Position numbers and translations under genes: made by a program. DNA of 64,000 bases from Thraustochytrium sp. TN22 (lineage: Eukaryota > Sar > Bigyra > Thraustochytrida > Thraustochytriidae), in assembly GCA_013306675.1 (NCBI GenBank), contig JABLUY010000002.1, forward strand, positions 248,001 through 312,000, given 5' to 3'. Positions within the stretch are counted from its first letter, which is position 1. Each line of letters opens with the position of its first letter. The notes under the pieces are model-generated. The model had not been told where the DNA came from and ran no database searches. It was given only the letters and a program-made list of their open reading frames with translations. Shown here piece by piece: positions 18,355-26,729 of the stretch.

Positions 18355-20814
18355 ATGAGCGGCGCGGCAGCCGCGCTGACGGCCGCGCAGCCACCCCTGC
18401 CGGCGAACGTGGCAGTTGCGCCGTGTGGCGTAGATGGGCGTCATGTGAGCGCGGCGGGCCTGCACGGCGAGGTCTGGCTCGCGGAGGCGCTCGACGCCGG
18501 CGGCGAGAGCGCGTACAGGCGGCAGCTGCTGGGCGACTTTGAGCTGGCAAGCGCCAACATCCCTATGCACGTGGAGCTCCTGGACGCGGACGGCGAATCG
18601 CTCGTGGTGACCGGCGTGCTCAAGCAGACCTCGCGCGCGGTTCGGTTGTGGCACCTTCGTCGGGGCGGCGCGGGCGCGCGCGCGGGCCAGGAGACGCAGG
18701 TGCAGGCGCAAGCAGGCTGCGAAGCGCGCGAGCTGGAGCTCGTCAAACCCCGGGACGGCAAGCTGCGTGGGCTCGGCAGCGTGCAGGCGCGGGGTCGCGA
18801 CGAACAGGGTCGGGTGCGGCTGCGACTCGCGTGCGGCCTGGGCATCGGCAAGGCGCACCTCTGGGACCTGAGCATTGACCTGTCCACGGGCGCGGTGCAA
18901 CAGATCCACATCGGCTCGGTCATGTGCCGGCGCAATTCCATCAGCGCCATGGCGCTGCATGGCGAAACGCTCGTGACCGTGGCCGCGCTCGATGAGCTGG
19001 TGCAGGTCTGGGACTTGGCCGCGCTCGTGCGCGAGGCGGCTGCGGGCGGCGAGCCCTTTAATGCGTCGTCCAAGCTCGGTGTAGTATGCGCGGCCGAGGC
19101 GCTTGCCGCGGAGACCAGTCTGGACCCCGCGGCCGTGGCTCGACTTCGTGCGATCCACGGCGCCTTCAACCTCTCGCAGGCCAAGGTGATCCGCGAGCTG
19201 CGCGCCGCGGCTCAGGACAGGTTCGAGCTCTGGCACGTGGCGCTCGTGGACGATGACAAGGACGAAGAAGAGCACCACCGCAATCCGGCCGAGACGAGGA
19301 CGACGACCGCGGCGACCTTTCCGCTTGGGGACTATGAGGGCGACCTCGACGCGCGAAGGCGGCCGCACGGCCACGGCTGGCAGACGCTTGAGGGCGGCGA
19401 CGGCGTGCCGGACGATGCGCGCGTCTCTTACCGGGGCTCGTGGCGGCGTGGCAAGCGCCACGGCACCGGGACGCTGCGCGACGAGGCGACGGGCCAGATT
19501 CTGTACGAGGGCGAGTGGGCGGACAACTGCAGGCACGGCCGAGGCGAGGAGCGCCTGCGCGGCGAGGTGTACCAGGGCGGCTTTCGCCGAGGCGAGCGGC
19601 ACGGGTACGGCATCCTGCGCTACCTCCGCACGCACAGGGCCAAGTCTGGCGCGAGCAGCGGCAGCGAGCGGCGGCGCGTCGCCATGCTTGTTCAACGCGA
19701 GGCGGGCGAGTCGTATATGGGCTTTTGGGCATCTGGCCTGATGCACGGCGTCGGGCGCTGGTCCTTCCCCGCCCGCTGCCAGGCGCTCAATGCCTCTAAC
19801 CCCGGCGCGCTGCTCCCCCTGGGCAGGGTGGGCTGCACCGTGGTGCACCAAAAGGGCGACCTCTTGCGCGAGCTACTCTTCTGCCGTCTAGACGGTGAGC
19901 CCATGAGTCCGGAGGACAAGGCGCTCGTGCAATGCGGGACTTCAGCAGCGCGCAACGCTGCCTTCACGCGGCCTGCAGCCTTTGCCGAGGACGCGCGCGG
20001 CCGCTGGTCCGACTGCGACGTGTGCTGGCTCTGCACCAAGGCGCTCATGCCGCAGGACCTGCACTGCACGCAGTGCGAGCTGCGCCTGCATCGCGAATGC
20101 GCGAGCCTGGCGTGCGCCACGGACGCCACGCACCTAGACACGGAGAATCTGGGCCTGTGTCCCGCGTGCGGGCCCCGGGCGCCGCGATTGAGCGCGCCTG
20201 CCTACGTGCACGGCTCGCTCAGCGAGAACCGCAGCTACCACGCCCTTGTCAAGGCCCCTCTGGGGGGGGACGCGCGAGGCAAGGCACGCCCCGGCCGCGC
20301 ACAGGCTGCAAAGGACGAGGCCGAAGCCGTGTCGGGCGCCAAGTCGGGCGCCAAGCGGTCGCGGTCCGTCGCTGTCGCTGGGCAAAAGCGGCCCTGCCCT
20401 GGCGACGACGGCGACAAAGCCGGGCAGGCGGCCCAGACCGAGGCGGAGGTCGATCCGGAGCGGCATAACGGGGCCAACCTGGCGCGCAAGCTCGCGCGCA
20501 GACTCAAGAAGGAGCGCATGCGTTTGCACACGGACTTTGTGCAGTCGCGCCTGGGCGAGCACCGCCAGCGCGAGGTGCACCAGCGAAAGCAGTGGAGCGC
20601 GCAACTGCGCGAGCGGCAGGGCGAGCTCGCGGACCTGGAGCAGCTTCTGAATCAGGAGCAGAGCGCCCAGGTCGCCAAGCAGCTCAAGCTGAACCGCTTC
20701 AACGGGCGCGACCTCAAGGCGATGCGCCTCAGCGAACTTACCAGCCTGCAGGACGCCGTGGAGGAGGCTCTGCAGAGCTGCCGGCTCGCCATGGAGGGCG
20801 CCTCCGCGGAGTGA
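18355..20814 (+). CDS. MORN-repeat protein with PHD-like zinc finger and coiled coil
   Basis: 819 residues. The first ~250 residues have propeller-like patches (MALHGETLVTVAALDELVQVWDL) but no complete WD40 set. Residues ~327-470 carry four or five MORN-type repeats (YRGSWRRGKRHGTGTL, YEGEWADNCRHGRGE, YQGGFRRGERHGYGIL, YMGFWASGLMHGVGRW). Residues 554-605 hold a cysteine/histidine cluster spaced like a PHD finger (CDVCWLC..., HCTQC, HRECA..., CPAC). Basic stretches near KRSRSVAVAGQKR suggest nuclear entry, and the last ~130 residues form a charged coiled coil. MORN repeats usually bind lipids or scaffold proteins and PHD fingers read histone tails; joining both is unusual and the function is unknown. 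The start is the first ATG of the frame. Confidence 0.72.
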   Translation: MSGAAAALTAAQPPLPANVAVAPCGVDGRHVSAAGLHGEVWLAEALDAGGESAYRRQLLGDFELASANIPMHVELLDADGESLVVTGVLKQTSRAVRLWHLRRGGAGARAGQETQVQAQAGCEARELELVKPRDGKLRGLGSVQARGRDEQGRVRLRLACGLGIGKAHLWDLSIDLSTGAVQQIHIGSVMCRRNSISAMALHGETLVTVAALDELVQVWDLAALVREAAAGGEPFNASSKLGVVCAAEALAAETSLDPAAVARLRAIHGAFNLSQAKVIRELRAAAQDRFELWHVALVDDDKDEEEHHRNPAETRTTTAATFPLGDYEGDLDARRRPHGHGWQTLEGGDGVPDDARVSYRGSWRRGKRHGTGTLRDEATGQILYEGEWADNCRHGRGEERLRGEVYQGGFRRGERHGYGILRYLRTHRAKSGASSGSERRRVAMLVQREAGESYMGFWASGLMHGVGRWSFPARCQALNASNPGALLPLGRVGCTVVHQKGDLLRELLFCRLDGEPMSPEDKALVQCGTSAARNAAFTRPAAFAEDARGRWSDCDVCWLCTKALMPQDLHCTQCELRLHRECASLACATDATHLDTENLGLCPACGPRAPRLSAPAYVHGSLSENRSYHALVKAPLGGDARGKARPGRAQAAKDEAEAVSGAKSGAKRSRSVAVAGQKRPCPGDDGDKAGQAAQTEAEVDPERHNGANLARKLARRLKKERMRLHTDFVQSRLGEHRQREVHQRKQWSAQLRERQGELADLEQLLNQEQSAQVAKQLKLNRFNGRDLKAMRLSELTSLQDAVEEALQSCRLAMEGASAE

Positions 20815-20910
20815 TTCGCGTACTGAAAGAGAGCTTGAACCCTGCCTGTCTGACGAGGTTGTCGTGAATCGGGTACCAGTTTTCAGACGAACAATTGCTT
20901 GAGTTTACTG

Positions 20911-21819
20911 TTAGACATGGTATCCCTTGCGGATCTCGTTGCCCGCAAAGTAGTTGGCGTTCTCCAAGGCCACGGCGCGCGCATGGCGCTCAGGCGAGGG
21001 CTTTGGGTCGGCCTCTAACGCGAGGTCAAAGGCGTCGTAGTCGTCAGGTACAACGCCGCGCACAAGAAGCGCGGACTCCCGCACGGCGCCCCCCTGCACC
21101 CGCACGTCGGCGGCCACGTAGCGAATGGCGAGGCCGACGCGGTCGTGCGCGGCGCAGTTCGGGCCCGAGGCGTGCAGAGACAAAAAGGAGTGCAGGGTAA
21201 ACTGACCGGGGCGCAGCGGCACGGCGACGGACCGCTGCTCCTCCGGCGTCACCGCGGCCGCATCGAGGACCGCGAAGCGCGCCAGATCCTCGTCGCGTAC
21301 GCGCTGGCCGCGGGAGAGCATGTTGGTCTCCTGGACAGACTCCACGTGGAACAGGAGACGGGCTTGTGCGAGCGGCGCGGGCACGAAGCGCAGGCAGCCG
21401 GCCGCACGCGGGACGTCCGAGACCGCGACCCAGGCGGTGACCGCGCGCTCCGGCTTGTCCAGGCCGGCGTAGCGGCCGTCCTGGTGCATGGAAAAGTAGC
21501 CCGGCGAGGCCGCAGGCTTGACGTTCCAATCGGACGACCTGCACAGCAGGGTCTCTGTGCCGAGCGCCGCGCAGGCCGCCTGCACAATTGCCGGGTTCTC
21601 CACGACGGCGCGCACGGCGCGCGAGAGCAGGTGCGTCTTGAAGCGCGCATCGCCGCGCAGCAGGGTTCCGCCGCCGTAGCGCGCCGCCAGCGTCCTGTAC
21701 TCGCGCAGGAGCGCGGCCGCGTCAAGGCCGACCGCCTCGAGCGGCCCCACGACGGCCTGCGAGGCGAAGGCCTGCGCCACGAGCTGCGCCCCAGCGCCGC
21801 TCAGGTGGCCGCCGCTCAT
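20911..21819 (-). CDS. PhyH-family Fe(II)/2-oxoglutarate dioxygenase
   Basis: 302 residues of the phytanoyl-CoA dioxygenase superfamily. The iron ligands are visible as His112-x-Asp114 (in SMHQDGRY) and distal His216 (in LSLHASGPN), with Arg227 (DRVGLAIRY) placed to bind 2-oxoglutarate. VTAWVAVSDV..AAGCLRFVP and NMLSRGQRV resemble the subgroup that includes ectoine and syringomycin-type hydroxylases and halogenases. The Asp in HxD argues for hydroxylation rather than chlorination. The substrate is unknown. It converges on the MORN gene with a 96-bp gap and diverges from the J-domain gene. Confidence 0.82.
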   Translation of the reverse strand: MSGGHLSGAGAQLVAQAFASQAVVGPLEAVGLDAAALLREYRTLAARYGGGTLLRGDARFKTHLLSRAVRAVVENPAIVQAACAALGTETLLCRSSDWNVKPAASPGYFSMHQDGRYAGLDKPERAVTAWVAVSDVPRAAGCLRFVPAPLAQARLLFHVESVQETNMLSRGQRVRDEDLARFAVLDAAAVTPEEQRSVAVPLRPGQFTLHSFLSLHASGPNCAAHDRVGLAIRYVAADVRVQGGAVRESALLVRGVVPDDYDAFDLALEADPKPSPERHARAVALENANYFAGNEIRKGYHV

Positions 21820-22158
21820 GGCATGAGTCGCGCTGTAGGCCTAAACGACGTGAGCGTGAGCACGCGACGCGGGTCGGCGCGGGCGTCCAGCGACGCTGAG
21901 CCGCACCGCCGCGTCGCCGCGCGAGGCGTTGCAGGTTTGCCATCGTCGCGCGGCGCGACGCAGGTCCTGACTGTGAGCAAGGCGGCAGGCAGCAGAGCGG
22001 CAGACCCCGAAGCGCGCCGGTCGCCACCGCCGCCCTGGGCAGGCGGGCGGGCGGGCGGGCGCGAGAGACGCGCCGGCGGCGCGGGCTGCATCCGACGCCC
22101 TCCCGCGCGCGTGGCCGCGGCCTTCTGCTGCCGGCAAAGACTCGCCGCGCAGGCCATC
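21820..22158. other. Divergent promoter region, PhyH / J-domain genes
   Basis: 339 bp between two divergent ATGs. It contains a GGGC tetranucleotide run near 22042-22060 and otherwise GC-rich sequence with no recognisable element. Confidence 0.45.
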
Positions 22159-22779
22159 ATGGCGGAGGACACGGCGTGGGTGGACCACTACGAGGTGCTG
22201 GGCCTGGCCGAAGCTGCGGCGGCGGCGGCGGAGAGCGGCGCGGAGCTGCCGGGCCGGCGGGACGTGAGCCGCGCATTCCGCCGGCTGGCGCTGGCGCTGC
22301 ACCCGGACAAGCAGCCGGCGAGTTTGGGCGAGGCGGAGCGCAGGGCTGTGGCGGCGCGCTTCGAGGCGGTCTCGCTGGCGAACGAGGTCCTGCAGAACGA
22401 TGAGCTGCGCGAAGCGTACGACGCGCAGTACAAGGCGCGCATGCGCGAGGTAATCCGCAAAAAGGCGATGGACGCCCGCGCACGAGCCATGGAGGCGGAC
22501 CTTGACAGCCGCGAGCGCCTGGCACAGGTCCGTGCGCGGCAGACGCACCAAGACGCCGAGGCCGCCGTGCGGACGGCACAGTTCATCCAGGAGCAAGACG
22601 CCCGCTTCAAGCGCAAGGTCATGGCCGAGCTCGATGCACAGCAGGCTGCCGCGAACACGCCTGCCCCCGGCGACAAAGCCGGCAAGGACGCCGCCGAGCG
22701 CGACGTCGCGCACTATGCGCATCTCTTCCGCACACGGGAGGCCGCCATTCTAGCGGAGCTCGAAGCGCGCGGCATGTGA
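22159..22779 (+). CDS. DNAJC17: DNAJC17-like J-domain protein lacking the RRM
   Basis: 206 residues. A J domain occupies ~9-95, with HPD in ALALHPDKQP and a small Ala/Glu-rich insertion after the first helix. It is followed by YKARMREVIRKKAMDARAR.MEADLDSRERLAQ, which matches the charged helix after the J domain in DNAJC17 and yeast Cwc23, cochaperones of spliceosome assembly. The RNA-recognition motif of animal DNAJC17 is missing, as in Cwc23. The nuclear splicing role is inferred from this resemblance. The ATG was chosen because the preceding open frame is antisense to PhyH and Arg-rich. Confidence 0.7.
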   Translation: MAEDTAWVDHYEVLGLAEAAAAAAESGAELPGRRDVSRAFRRLALALHPDKQPASLGEAERRAVAARFEAVSLANEVLQNDELREAYDAQYKARMREVIRKKAMDARARAMEADLDSRERLAQVRARQTHQDAEAAVRTAQFIQEQDARFKRKVMAELDAQQAAANTPAPGDKAGKDAAERDVAHYAHLFRTREAAILAELEARGM

Positions 22780-22886
22780 GGAAGGACGCTTCGTCCGTTC
22801 GAGGATGAAGGGGTGGAGTGGGTGAGCGGAGGCTTGAGCTGGGCCGGGGCGGCCCGGCACACCTGTGTTAGACGATTATGATTGCA

Positions 22887-22892
22887 AATAAA
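22887..22892 (+). terminator. Putative poly(A) signal AATAAA
   Basis: AATAAA in an AT-rich island 108 bp after the J-domain gene's stop, in the convergent spacer with RPP30. Confidence 0.3.
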
Positions 22893-22915
22893 TTACACTG
22901 GCAGAGGAAGTCTTT

Positions 22916-22968
22916 GCTTTAGAGGCCCGGCGCTGGCGAGCACGCTCTAACTTAGCAATGCCTCGCCT
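22916..22968 (-). pseudogene. Decayed duplicate of the RPP30 3' end
   Basis: On the minus strand this block repeats RPP30's last ~16 codons and stop region (22992-23038). Shared blocks include GGCGAGGC, TTGCT, AGCGTGCTCGCC and GCCGGG. A 4-5 bp insertion and several substitutions separate the copies, leaving roughly 85% identity by eye. It begins 25 bp downstream of the RPP30 stop codon. Confidence 0.7.
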
Positions 22969-22993
22969 TTTTTTGGCGGTGGGACTCCTCGCT

Positions 22994-23854
22994 TCAAAGG
23001 CCCCGGCGTCGGCGAGCACGCTCCAGCAACGCCTCGCCATTGGTGGTCACGGCTCGATGCGCTTGCACCGAGCTGAGCCCGAGAGCCTGGGCAATGGCCA
23101 CGACTTGGTCTGGTGCGCGCAGCTGCAGGAGGTCGACCCGCGCGGCGCCGCTACTCAGCACCACGTTCGAGTTGGCCTTGGAGCTGCCGCCACTGACGTG
23201 CTCCAGCAGACTGCGGCCGTTGTAGAGTGCGCGGTGGCGCAGCTCCGTGCGCGCGCCGGTGAGAGGGAGTGCGTCCAGATAGTTGACCTCCACGAAGACG
23301 TCGGCGCGCCGCAGCGCGAGCATCTCGGGTGGGCCCAAACGGAACGGCAGCTTGTCCTCGAGCGTAAGCGGGACCTGGATGGCGTCAAAGGGCACCATGG
23401 CCTTGGCGTTCGCCGCGCGGATCATCTGCATCGCCGCGTCCAGCGCGCGCGCCGAGTCCACGCGCAGCACCACCACGTCAAAGAGGGCCGCCAGCGGGTG
23501 GCGTAGCACGTAGTTGGCGCCCGGCAGGCTCGAGAAGGACACCGTCAGCCGTGCGTACCGCTCGATGCCCTCGGGCGGCGGCGCGTCCGCGGTCCGCTTG
23601 CGCGCGAAGTAGCTCTGCGCCGGCAGCTCCCTGCCCACGAGCGTCTCGACCCGCTCCTTGGGCGGCAGCTGCTCCGCCAGCGACCTGAGCCGGCCCTGCT
23701 CCCGTGCCGCCTGCATCTCGCCGCGCTGGCCGGCCGCGCGCAGCGCCTCCTCGGCGTCCACGCGCCAGCTCAGGCCCGCCACCGCCCAGCCCAGCGCGGC
23801 CAGCGCGGCTAGCGTCGCCTCCGCGGCCGCATCGCACGGCACGTCCAGGTCCAT
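22994..23854 (-). CDS. RPP30: Ribonuclease P/MRP subunit p30 (RPP30)
   Basis: 286 residues. After an N-terminal MDLDVPCD, the TIM-barrel-like RNase P p30 core is seen in NYVLRHPLAALFDVVVLRVD, AMVPFDAIQVPL, FVEVNYLDALP and NVVLSSGAARVDLLQLRAPDQVVAIAQALGLSS, ending VTTNGEALLERARRRR. These match the family blocks, including the SSGA..LRAP..V region. The protein is a scaffold subunit of nuclear RNase P and MRP, which mature tRNA 5' ends and rRNA. Length is near the human 268. Its 3' end is duplicated just downstream. Confidence 0.88.
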   Translation of the reverse strand: MDLDVPCDAAAEATLAALAALGWAVAGLSWRVDAEEALRAAGQRGEMQAAREQGRLRSLAEQLPPKERVETLVGRELPAQSYFARKRTADAPPPEGIERYARLTVSFSSLPGANYVLRHPLAALFDVVVLRVDSARALDAAMQMIRAANAKAMVPFDAIQVPLTLEDKLPFRLGPPEMLALRRADVFVEVNYLDALPLTGARTELRHRALYNGRSLLEHVSGGSSKANSNVVLSSGAARVDLLQLRAPDQVVAIAQALGLSSVQAHRAVTTNGEALLERARRRRGL

Positions 23855-24890
23855 GGTGGCCGCTCGCGCAGACTTCGCCCACGCGAGCCGGCCCTCCCGG
23901 GCGGCCGCGCGGCCCTGCGCCGGCGCCGCGCCGCGCTGCCCTGCGCCGCTCGAGCTCGAGTTCTGCCTCTGCGACGAGCTTGTCAGGCGTGGTTGGTGGT
24001 TGAGCCTGCTCGCTCGCAGGCTTCGGGCGAGGTCACGGTGGTCACGCGCGTCGGGGCGAGGAGCGTCGCCATCGCCTGGGAGGCGCGGCAGGCGCCTCGG
24101 CTCGGCTTACCAGGCGCGTCGAGGAGGCCGTGTCGTCATGCACGAGACGCAGAAATGGGGTCGAGCGAAGCCGTGCTTGCGCAGAACTCGTAAGAGCTTC
24201 GCACGCATGCCACGGAGTGGCGTTGACGCGGGGATCCGGCAAATGGCTAGTTAGTTACTGCGAAGCGTCTGCGAAGGATGCGGTAGGAGAGGCTTGGCAT
24301 GTTTGACGAGCAAGCATGGCAACAACCCAGATGCAAGCAAGGTAGGGCGAGGGATGTCACGATCATGACAGTGCCGTCGTCACGGTGCCACGCCTTGGAG
24401 AGTCGATTTCCTCGAGCAACGGTCCGAGCGAGCCACTTCTACCGCCACTTCGTCTCCACATCCTCCGCACGTCGTGCTCGCCCTGTCACAGCTCGCTTTG
24501 GTAGCTAGACCAGGCCCAGCCTTGCATTGCCAAGATCACCACGGCCACCATCATCATCGTCATCATCATCATCACTTTCATCATCGTCATCATCATCATC
24601 ATCATCGCTTTCATCATCATCATCATCGTCGTCGTCGTCACCTGCCCGTGGCACCACCGCCATCATGATGCTCAGCTACGTCTTCTCCACCATGGCGCCC
24701 GTCGCCGCCGGCGGGTAGTAGTAGCAGTAGACCCCGATCGCCTTGTCGCCGTCCTCCATCCAGCGTGGAGGGCAAGGCAGCGCAGGCGCGGGGCGCGGGC
24801 GGCAGGGGGAGCGGCGCGGCGCGGCGCGCGGGCGCAGGCCCGCCCCGCGGCGTAGCGGCAGCGACAGGGCAGGCAGGCGCGCAGACGGGC
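23855..24890. other. Divergent upstream region, RPP30 / P58IPK genes
   Basis: 1,036 bp. It includes an imperfect CAT/ATC trinucleotide repeat (about 24546-24640) and an Arg/Ala-coding GC-rich stretch next to the P58IPK start. The middle (24200-24520) has lower GC. No gene recognised; the Ser- and His-run frames are products of the repeat. Confidence 0.5.
24546..24640. repeat. Imperfect CAT (ATC) trinucleotide repeat
   Basis: About 95 bp of CAT units broken by CGT and CTTT interruptions, upstream of the P58IPK gene. Confidence 0.85.
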
Positions 24891-26474
24891 ATGGCGGCAG
24901 CCATGGCGGCGCCCGATGCGAGCCCCGGCCAACGGCGCGGCGGAGCGAGGCGCGGCGGCGCGCGGCGCGCGGCGGCGGTGCTGGCGGCGGTGCTGGCGGC
25001 GGTGGCCGTGGTGCTGGCGGCGGAGGTGCCAGGCGCGCTGGGCCAGGAGGCCCAGGAATGCGAAGAGGCGCCGGACCCGGCGGTCGTGCGCAAGAAGGCC
25101 GGCAAGCTGAGGTCCGACGCGGACACGGCGCTGATGAAGAAGGAGTACGCGCGCGCGATCGAGCTGTACACGGAGGCGATCGCGCTGGAGCCAGAGAGCG
25201 AGAAGAACTACTTCAAGCGGTACAAAGCGTACGACAAGACGGGCAAGTACCAGGCGGCGCTGGAGGACCTTGACAAGGCGCTGGAGCTGAAGCCGGACTA
25301 CCTGAGCGCCGTGGCGTTCCGCGCGCGGACACTCATGTCGCTGGGGCGGTGCCAAGAGGCGGTCCAGGACTATGAGCGCGTGCTGCGCGAGAAGCCGACG
25401 CACGGCGACGCCAAGAAGCTGCTGCCCAAAGCCAAGGAGTGCGCGCGCGAGGTGGCGCAGGGCGAGCGCTTCCTTGCACAGAAGCGATACGACATGGCTG
25501 AGGAGAAGCTGACGGCGGCCATGGAGGTCACGGGCAAGGCTCCTCGCGTGAAGCAGCTGCGCGCTGAGGCGCGCTTCGCCATGGGCAAGTACTACGAAAG
25601 CATCGCGGACCTGGGCGAGGTGCTCAAGGTCGAACCCAACAACCAGGAGGCGCTGCTGCTGCGCGGCCTGGGCTACTACTATGTGAATGAGAACGAGATG
25701 GCGCTGCGGCACTTTCGCCAGTCTCTCCAACGCGACCCTGAGCACGAGGGAACCAAGGAGGCGATGCGCAAGGCGCAGCGTCTGGAGCGCCTGGTCAAGG
25801 ACGGCGAGGCCGCCATGGCGCGCGGCACGCCCGACGCCCTGCGCGAGGCGGCTACGGCCTACGCGGGCGCGCTTGAGGTGGACCCTAGGCACACGGAGTT
25901 CGCCAAGACCGCCTACGCCAAGCTCTGTACGCTTCACGCGCGCCTGCGCGACGTGCCGGCGGCAAAGCGCGACTGCGAGCGCGCCATGCAGGCCGACTCG
26001 GGCACTATCGACGCCTACATCACACTGGCCGACCTGCTTCTGGCCACGGCCGAGGATGCGCCCGACTTTGAGGAGGCGCGTCGCGCCTGGCACCGCGCCG
26101 CCGAGGTGGACCGCAACAACCCCAAGGTGCGCGACGGCATGCACCGCGCGGAGGTGGCTCTCAAGCAAGCCAAGCAAAAGAACTACTACAAGATCCTGGG
26201 CGTGCCGCGCAACGCGGACTCGAGCGAGATCAAGAAGGCCTTCCGCAAGCTCGCCAAGGAGGTACACCCGGACCGCCACCCGGACAAGTCTGAGGAGGAG
26301 CGCGCGGCCATGCAGGCCAAGTTCGAGCTTGTAGGCGAGGCCTACGAGGTGCTTAGCGACGACGAACTGCGCGCCAAGTACGATCGCGGCGAGGACGTCT
26401 TCGAGAATCAGGGCAACAGCCGCCCGCAGCACCGCGGCGGCTTTCCAGGCTTTCGCTACCAGCGACGGCCCTGA
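24891..26474 (+). CDS. DNAJC3: ER co-chaperone P58IPK (DNAJC3)
   Basis: 527 residues (human 504). A short basic head is followed by a hydrophobic core (residues ~26-45), a likely ER signal peptide. Roughly nine TPR motifs span ~55-420 (for example [22 protein letters not shown]), then a C-terminal J domain from ~431 with [21 protein letters not shown] and a VHPDRHPDK tripeptide site, ending in the family's [13 protein letters not shown]58IPK binds unfolded clients through its TPRs and stimulates BiP ATPase in the ER lumen during stress. No KDEL-type signal is present. Two in-frame ATGs (24891, 24903) are possible; the first is used. Confidence 0.92.
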   Translation: MAAAMAAPDASPGQRRGGARRGGARRAAAVLAAVLAAVAVVLAAEVPGALGQEAQECEEAPDPAVVRKKAGKLRSDADTALMKKEYARAIELYTEAIALEPESEKNYFKRYKAYDKTGKYQAALEDLDKALELKPDYLSAVAFRARTLMSLGRCQEAVQDYERVLREKPTHGDAKKLLPKAKECAREVAQGERFLAQKRYDMAEEKLTAAMEVTGKAPRVKQLRAEARFAMGKYYESIADLGEVLKVEPNNQEALLLRGLGYYYVNENEMALRHFRQSLQRDPEHEGTKEAMRKAQRLERLVKDGEAAMARGTPDALREAATAYAGALEVDPRHTEFAKTAYAKLCTLHARLRDVPAAKRDCERAMQADSGTIDAYITLADLLLATAEDAPDFEEARRAWHRAAEVDRNNPKVRDGMHRAEVALKQAKQKNYYKILGVPRNADSSEIKKAFRKLAKEVHPDRHPDKSEEERAAMQAKFELVGEAYEVLSDDELRAKYDRGEDVFENQGNSRPQHRGGFPGFRYQRRP

Positions 26475-26614
26475 TCACGCGCGGGCAGCGGGGGGGCAGC
26501 TTGCGGCACACGAGGCGCTGTGGCGTGGGGCCGCTCGCCTTTTGTGCACGCAAGTTTGCATGCGCGAATTATAGCATACCAGACAGAGACAGACGTGATG
26601 GAGTGTGGAAAATT

Positions 26615-26627
26615 GCGCGCGCGCGCG

Positions 26628-26662
<35 letters not shown>
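26615..26662. repeat. CG and GA dinucleotide repeats
   Basis: A CG run (26615-26628) adjoins a GA run (26631-26662) in the 255-bp spacer between the convergent P58IPK and PEHE-domain genes. Confidence 0.9.
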
Positions 26663-26665
<3 letters not shown>

Positions 26666-26729
26666 GGAGGGAGCGAGCGAGCGGGCGAGATCGTATTGCG
26701 CTTCATCCACCCATCTATTTGTATGCGTT

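Noticed and set aside
20911-21819. PhyH-family gene as a halogenase
   Set aside because: The iron motif is His-x-Asp; the related halogenases replace this Asp with Ala or Gly.
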